Source: Patescibacteria group bacterium
Lineage (GTDB): Bacteria > Patescibacteriota > Microgenomatia > Levybacterales > UBA12049
DNA: 7,385 bases
Reading direction: 5' to 3'
Assembly: GCA_023485715.1 (NCBI GenBank)
Contig: JAMCZG010000055.1
Location: 1 to 7,385 of the forward strand
Shown: positions 5,271 through 7,385 of the stretch, piece by piece
How the letters are laid out: every line of letters starts with the position of its first letter
Numbering within the stretch: position 1 is the first letter of the stretch
Translations under genes and position numbers: made by a program
Notes under the pieces: generated by a model
What the model was told of the DNA's origin: nothing
Seen by the model: only the letters and a program-made list of their open reading frames with translations
The model's database searches: none

Positions 5271-5531
5271 ATGAACACCGAAAAAGGTGACATGAAAAAG
5301 AAATCAGGCGTCAGTCCTGTGGCTGCCGCGGTAACCGGAGCGGTTGTTGGAGCCAGTGTTGCGATCGCCGGGACTATGGCTTTGCAAAACAAAAGTAACC
5401 GGGAAAAAGTAAAAAATGCACTTAATAACGTAAAAAACCAGGCAAGGGACTACGTAAAAGATATGCGAAAGAAAGCCGAGGAAAAAAGCAGCAAGGAAGC
5501 CAAAAATCTGCTTGCGGCAAAGAAAAAGTAA
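5271..5531 (+). CDS. YtxH-like membrane-anchored lysine-rich protein
   Basis: An 86-residue protein with a single small-residue-rich membrane segment (about 15-37, many Ala, Gly and Val) followed by a long, strongly charged helix (41-78) rich in Lys, Glu and Asn, ending in AAKKK. This layout resembles YtxH-type and similar envelope proteins, which anchor a cytoplasmic coiled helix at the membrane; their roles are poorly known. The low-complexity makeup limits any homology claim. The first seven residues precede a second Met, but the ribosome site favours the first ATG. It is followed after 55 bases by a gene with its own perfect -10 element. The basic tail could contact nucleic acid or phospholipid, which is speculation. 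Confidence 0.75.
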   Translation: MNTEKGDMKKKSGVSPVAAAVTGAVVGASVAIAGTMALQNKSNREKVKNALNNVKNQARDYVKDMRKKAEEKSSKEAKNLLAAKKK

Positions 5532-5574
5532 AATAGGATAGGAAAATAAATAAACTCCAACGAACAAAATAGTG

Positions 5575-5580
5575 TATAAT
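5575..5580 (+). promoter_or_regulatory. Consensus -10 placed for a leaderless start at 5587
   Basis: TATAAT matches the consensus fully and is followed by six bases (ATGTTT) and ATG 5587. The earlier in-frame ATG 5581 touches the hexamer and so is unlikely to be transcribed from this promoter. No ribosome site is present, and no good -35 was seen. Confidence 0.65.
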
Positions 5581-5586
5581 ATGTTT

Positions 5587-5703
5587 ATGGCAAAAAGACC
5601 TACGGGAGTCGGGAAGAAAAAGAAATCCCGCTCTCACAAGACCAAGAAAAGGCTTGAGATAAAGCGTCAAATGCTGGCACAAAAAAGAAGACGCAAAAAA
5701 TAA
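5587..5703 (+). CDS. Very basic 38-residue protein, possible ribosomal component
   Basis: The product begins MAKRPTGVGKKKK, continues with SRSHKTKKRLEIKRQ and ends QKRRRKK; about half of the residues are Lys or Arg, with only one acidic residue. Such composition and size fit a small ribosomal or RNA-binding protein. The spacing of basic residues around HK and KR recalls the AURKAIP1/COX24 (mS38, actinobacterial bS22) type, but this is a loose resemblance and not a firm assignment. It starts six bases after a perfect TATAAT, implying a leaderless mRNA. Its stop lies two bases before the ATG of the next gene, so the two are almost surely translated from one message. An in-frame ATG at 5581 would add two residues. 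The gene is easily missed by length cutoffs. Confidence 0.72.
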   Translation: MAKRPTGVGKKKKSRSHKTKKRLEIKRQMLAQKRRRKK

Positions 5704-5705
5704 AA

Positions 5706-6011
5706 ATGACTAAAAACCCGTTTATTAATGCCGTTTGTGCATTAGCGTATATTATTGCTGTTTCGTCCATGATGTTTTACGGAACACAGTTTTCCAAACC
5801 CGATGATTCTATCCTTGCTCCGGTTGCTGTTCTTTCGCTTTTTACGCTCTCTGCTGCCGTAATGGGGTATCTTTTTCTTTATCAACCGCTCCAGCTCTAT
5901 CTGGACGGAAAAAAGAAAATCGCCGTAGACCTTTTTCTTAAAACGCTCGCCGTTTTTGGCGTGATTACGATTCTTATACTTACCCTGCTTTTCTCGGGAG
6001 TTTTGTTTTAA
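5706..6011 (+). CDS. Three-helix membrane protein, common in Patescibacteria
   Basis: A 101-residue membrane protein with hydrophobic segments at about 7-26, 38-60 and 76-100. Between the first two is a polar loop FSKPDDSILAPVA, and between the second and third LYQPLQLYLDGKKKIAVDLF (58-77). I recall this arrangement, with KNPFINA at the start and the MGYLFLYQP...DGKKK loop, as a frequent hypothetical protein of Candidate Phyla Radiation genomes; that memory has not been checked. Function unknown. There is no clear ribosome site, and the ATG lies two bases after the stop of the 38-residue gene, so translation probably depends on coupling. The 70-base gap to the next gene contains a separate strong promoter. 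Confidence 0.85.
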   Translation: MTKNPFINAVCALAYIIAVSSMMFYGTQFSKPDDSILAPVAVLSLFTLSAAVMGYLFLYQPLQLYLDGKKKIAVDLFLKTLAVFGVITILILTLLFSGVLF

Positions 6012-6045
6012 TACCTCTCTAGTCTTATCTTTCTATATATAGTTT

Positions 6046-6074
6046 TTAACAATCTTGATTGTATAAAGTATAAT
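6046..6074 (+). promoter_or_regulatory. Strong promoter for a leaderless start at 6082
   Basis: TTAACA (6046-6051), a 17-base spacer, and consensus TATAAT (6069-6074) form the best promoter in the window. GTG 6082 follows after seven bases, with no ribosome site. A 14-bp palindrome, ACAATC-TT-GATTGT (6049-6062), overlaps the -35 and spacer and could be a repressor site. Confidence 0.7.
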
Positions 6075-6081
6075 TAAAACT

Positions 6082-6672
6082 GTGAATAAACTTATCACCC
6101 CTTTGCTCGTGATCGCTTTTGGATTGTCATTGATTTTTGTCGCGAGATTATTATTCGGTGGAAATGAAGATACCTGGATTTGTTCTAATGGGGAATGGGT
6201 AAAACATGGAAATCCGAAGTCTTCGATGCCCCAAACAGGATGCGGGGATGAAGATTGGCAGAAACAAACGTTTGACGAAGTAGGTTTGTCTTTTCAGATA
6301 CCTGCTGATACAACTTTTAGAAGAGAAATTGCAAATGATACTGGAACAATCCGGGTAGCTAGCTTTTATGTAGAAAAAGGGCCTTCGGATAATCTGACTT
6401 ATCAACTATATGCCGTATACCAGCCCCAAGAGAACGCAACAGAAAAAGACATCGAAAAAGTAAAAACGGGTATGGATCCTAACACTGTTAGAGAAATATC
6501 TATCGATGGATATAAGGGAATCGAAGGATTAACTGTTATCTCCGGCCCAAAAACACACTATTCAACGGTTATTATAAAAAACGATAAGTTATTTACGGTT
6601 TCCACTTGGCCACCATTACCAGAAAATAAAACTCTGACCGACCAAATATTAGCTACTTTTAAATTTAAATAA
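6082..6672 (+). CDS. Membrane-anchored PsbP-like protein
   Basis: A 196-residue protein with a single N-terminal membrane helix (about 4-24) that either anchors it or acts as an uncleaved signal, with the rest outside. A linker (32-54) reads WICSNGEWVKHGNP and closes with TGC; C34 and C54 could pair. Residues 64-196 form a beta-rich domain (TFDEVGLSFQIP, then RVASFYVEKG, YAVYQP, a helix with EKDIEKVK, IDGYKGIEG and a final TDQILATFKF), the layout of PsbP/Mog1-like domains found in many secreted proteins of unknown role. The linker motif is one I associate with extracytoplasmic proteins of Candidate Phyla Radiation bacteria. GTG is chosen because it is seven bases after a consensus -10. Fold is moderately sure; function unknown. 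Confidence 0.8.
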   Translation: MNKLITPLLVIAFGLSLIFVARLLFGGNEDTWICSNGEWVKHGNPKSSMPQTGCGDEDWQKQTFDEVGLSFQIPADTTFRREIANDTGTIRVASFYVEKGPSDNLTYQLYAVYQPQENATEKDIEKVKTGMDPNTVREISIDGYKGIEGLTVISGPKTHYSTVIIKNDKLFTVSTWPPLPENKTLTDQILATFKFK

Positions 6673-6688
6673 TATCCCCTGCCGGTTC

Positions 6689-6720
6689 CACCCAAGGTGA
6701 AACAGATTACAGCAATCTGT
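6689..6720 (+). repeat. Two tandem stem-loops between PsbP-like and VOC genes
   Basis: CACC-CAA-GGTG (6689-6699) is a short hairpin. ACAGATT (6702-6708) then pairs perfectly with AATCTGT (6714-6720) around ACAGC, a 7-bp stem. Neither is followed by a T tract, so termination is doubtful; they could act in the leader of the next gene only if transcription starts upstream. Confidence 0.4.
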
Positions 6721-6758
6721 GCAATAAAGGATTAATAATAACTGCACGAGGACCCAAT

Positions 6759-7133
6759 ATGTTAGATTTTAATTCGATACTGCTTTTCTCGGAAGATCCG
6801 GCTAAACTTTCTGATTTTTACAGAGAGGTTTTTCAAAAAGACCCGGAGATGGAAGACGGAGATTATTTTGGATTTCTGGTAGGAAAAGGATTCTTTACGA
6901 TCGGTCCACACGATAAAGTTCAGGGGAAAAACACAAATCCGGAGCGGATTATGTTTAATTTCGAAACAGAATCCGTCGAAAAAGAATTTGAACGAATAAA
7001 AAGTTTAGGGGCGAATGTTATCGCGGAACCTTATCAGATGGATGAAGAGTCTGAAGGGTGGATCGCGACATTCTCCGATCCCGACGGAAATTATTTTCAG
7101 CTTATGACGCCGTGGGACGAGGGAAAAAATTAA
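6759..7133 (+). CDS. VOC superfamily (glyoxalase-fold) protein
   Basis: A 124-residue protein with the two-module VOC fold. The first module has SILLFSEDPAKLSDFYREVF (6-25) and the strand FFTIGPHDK (45-53); the second has IMFNFETESVEKEFERIKSLG (64-84) and ends FSDPDGNYFQLM (105-116). The DPDGN turn and final FQL strand are typical of bleomycin-resistance and dioxygenase-like members. H51 near the end of the first module is a possible metal ligand, but no clear complete metal triad can be assigned by eye. GAGGA at 6748-6752 lies six bases before the ATG, a normal ribosome site; TAATAA at 6733-6738 is a -10 candidate. The next gene, also VOC, starts 13 bases after the stop. Substrate unknown. 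Confidence 0.9.
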   Translation: MLDFNSILLFSEDPAKLSDFYREVFQKDPEMEDGDYFGFLVGKGFFTIGPHDKVQGKNTNPERIMFNFETESVEKEFERIKSLGANVIAEPYQMDEESEGWIATFSDPDGNYFQLMTPWDEGKN

Positions 7134-7134
7134 A

Positions 7135-7140
7135 AATAAT
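7135..7140 (+). promoter_or_regulatory. -10-like hexamer before the last gene
   Basis: AATAAT is followed by six bases and ATG 7147 and overlaps the end of the previous gene's stop region. No ribosome site is present. The region is A-rich, so chance is possible. Confidence 0.35.
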
Positions 7141-7146
7141 AAAACT

Positions 7147-7385
7147 ATGCAAAAAATAATTCCATTTTTATGGTTTAACGATAAAGCCGAAGAAGCGGTA
7201 GATTTTTACACGTCGATTTTTGATGATTCTATAATCGGGCAAATTACCCGTTACGACGAAGAGGGAGCAAAAGTTTCAGGGATGCCAAAAGATTCTGTAA
7301 TGACTGTTGCTTTTGAACTGGGCGGACTGGAATTTATTGCCCTAAACGGCGGTCCGGAATTTAAATTCTCGCCTGCGGTATCGTC
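7147..7385 (+). CDS. PhnB-like VOC protein (3-dmu-9_3-mt type), cut by the right edge
   Basis: The first 79 codons are visible and the frame is open to the end. The sequence MQKIIPFLWFNDKAEEAVDF, the following YTSIF, VMTVAFELGG (52-61) and FIALNGGPEF (64-73) are characteristic of the PhnB-like group once labelled 3-demethylubiquinone-9 3-methyltransferase. That label is historical; members are VOC-fold proteins of mostly unknown activity and ubiquinone methylation should not be inferred. The full family is roughly 130-160 residues, so about half is missing. It starts 13 bases after the preceding VOC gene and may share its message, although an AATAAT hexamer six bases from the ATG could also drive it separately. 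Confidence 0.9.
   Translation, partial: MQKIIPFLWFNDKAEEAVDFYTSIFDDSIIGQITRYDEEGAKVSGMPKDSVMTVAFELGGLEFIALNGGPEFKFSPAVS

Noticed and set aside
5304..5682. Two minus-strand reading frames of 86-87 codons
   Set aside because: They are antisense to the YtxH-like and 38-residue genes and are rich in Phe and Cys as expected from reversed lysine codons.
6689..6758. Possible riboswitch before the VOC gene at 6759
   Set aside because: Two short hairpins are present, but no known aptamer core was recognised and a nearer -10 candidate would place the transcript start downstream of them.

Overview
This AT-rich 7.4 kb window holds thirteen complete small genes, one gene cut by the right edge and possibly the last codons of a gene at the left edge. 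The small gene sizes, sparse intergenic space, leaderless-looking starts and two protein types point to Candidate Phyla Radiation bacteria (Patescibacteria), perhaps a Microgenomates-like lineage. Those two types are a single-pass protein with a 'WICSNGEWVKHGNP' linker and a 101-residue, three-helix membrane protein of a kind I associate with these phyla. This is an inference from memory, not a database result. UGA ends two genes (1001-1003 on +, 2610-2608 on -), so the code is not the UGA-glycine code of Gracilibacteria and Absconditabacteria.

Layout. 1-30 may be the end of a gene, followed by a stem-loop at 42-63. Next come a cupin (204-563) and a DUF5655-type protein with an N-terminal zinc ribbon (599-1003), facing an unrecognised 131-residue protein on the minus strand (1083-1478). 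A divergent pair of genes on the plus strand follows: a VOC/glyoxalase-fold protein (1620-2006) and a PAS-only protein (2037-2477). A palindrome and an intrinsic terminator separate these from a 70-residue minus-strand protein (2608-2820). Then come two multi-pass membrane proteins (2910-3398, a DUF6790 candidate, and 3433-3801), a DUF1232/YkvA-like membrane protein on the minus strand (3847-4068), and a CaCA-family cation exchanger (4197-5153). The right part holds a YtxH-like anchored lysine-rich protein (5271-5531), a 38-residue very basic protein (5587-5703) closely coupled to a three-helix membrane protein (5706-6011), an anchored PsbP-like protein (6082-6672), and two more VOC proteins in tandem (6759-7133 and 7147 to the edge).

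No single pathway emerges. The recurring theme is accessory single-domain proteins: three VOC folds and one cupin that may act on small molecules or metals, small membrane proteins and one ion exchanger. The most consistent unusual signal concerns gene expression. Starts fall into two classes: extended Shine-Dalgarno sites (204, 2037, 5271), or a -10 hexamer placed about six bases before the start codon with no ribosome site (599, 1478 minus, 2910, 3433, 5587, 6082, 7147), which implies leaderless mRNAs. No insertion sequence, CRISPR array, tRNA or rRNA was seen, and no clearly new multi-gene system can be claimed. No stretch longer than about 200 bases lacks a gene.
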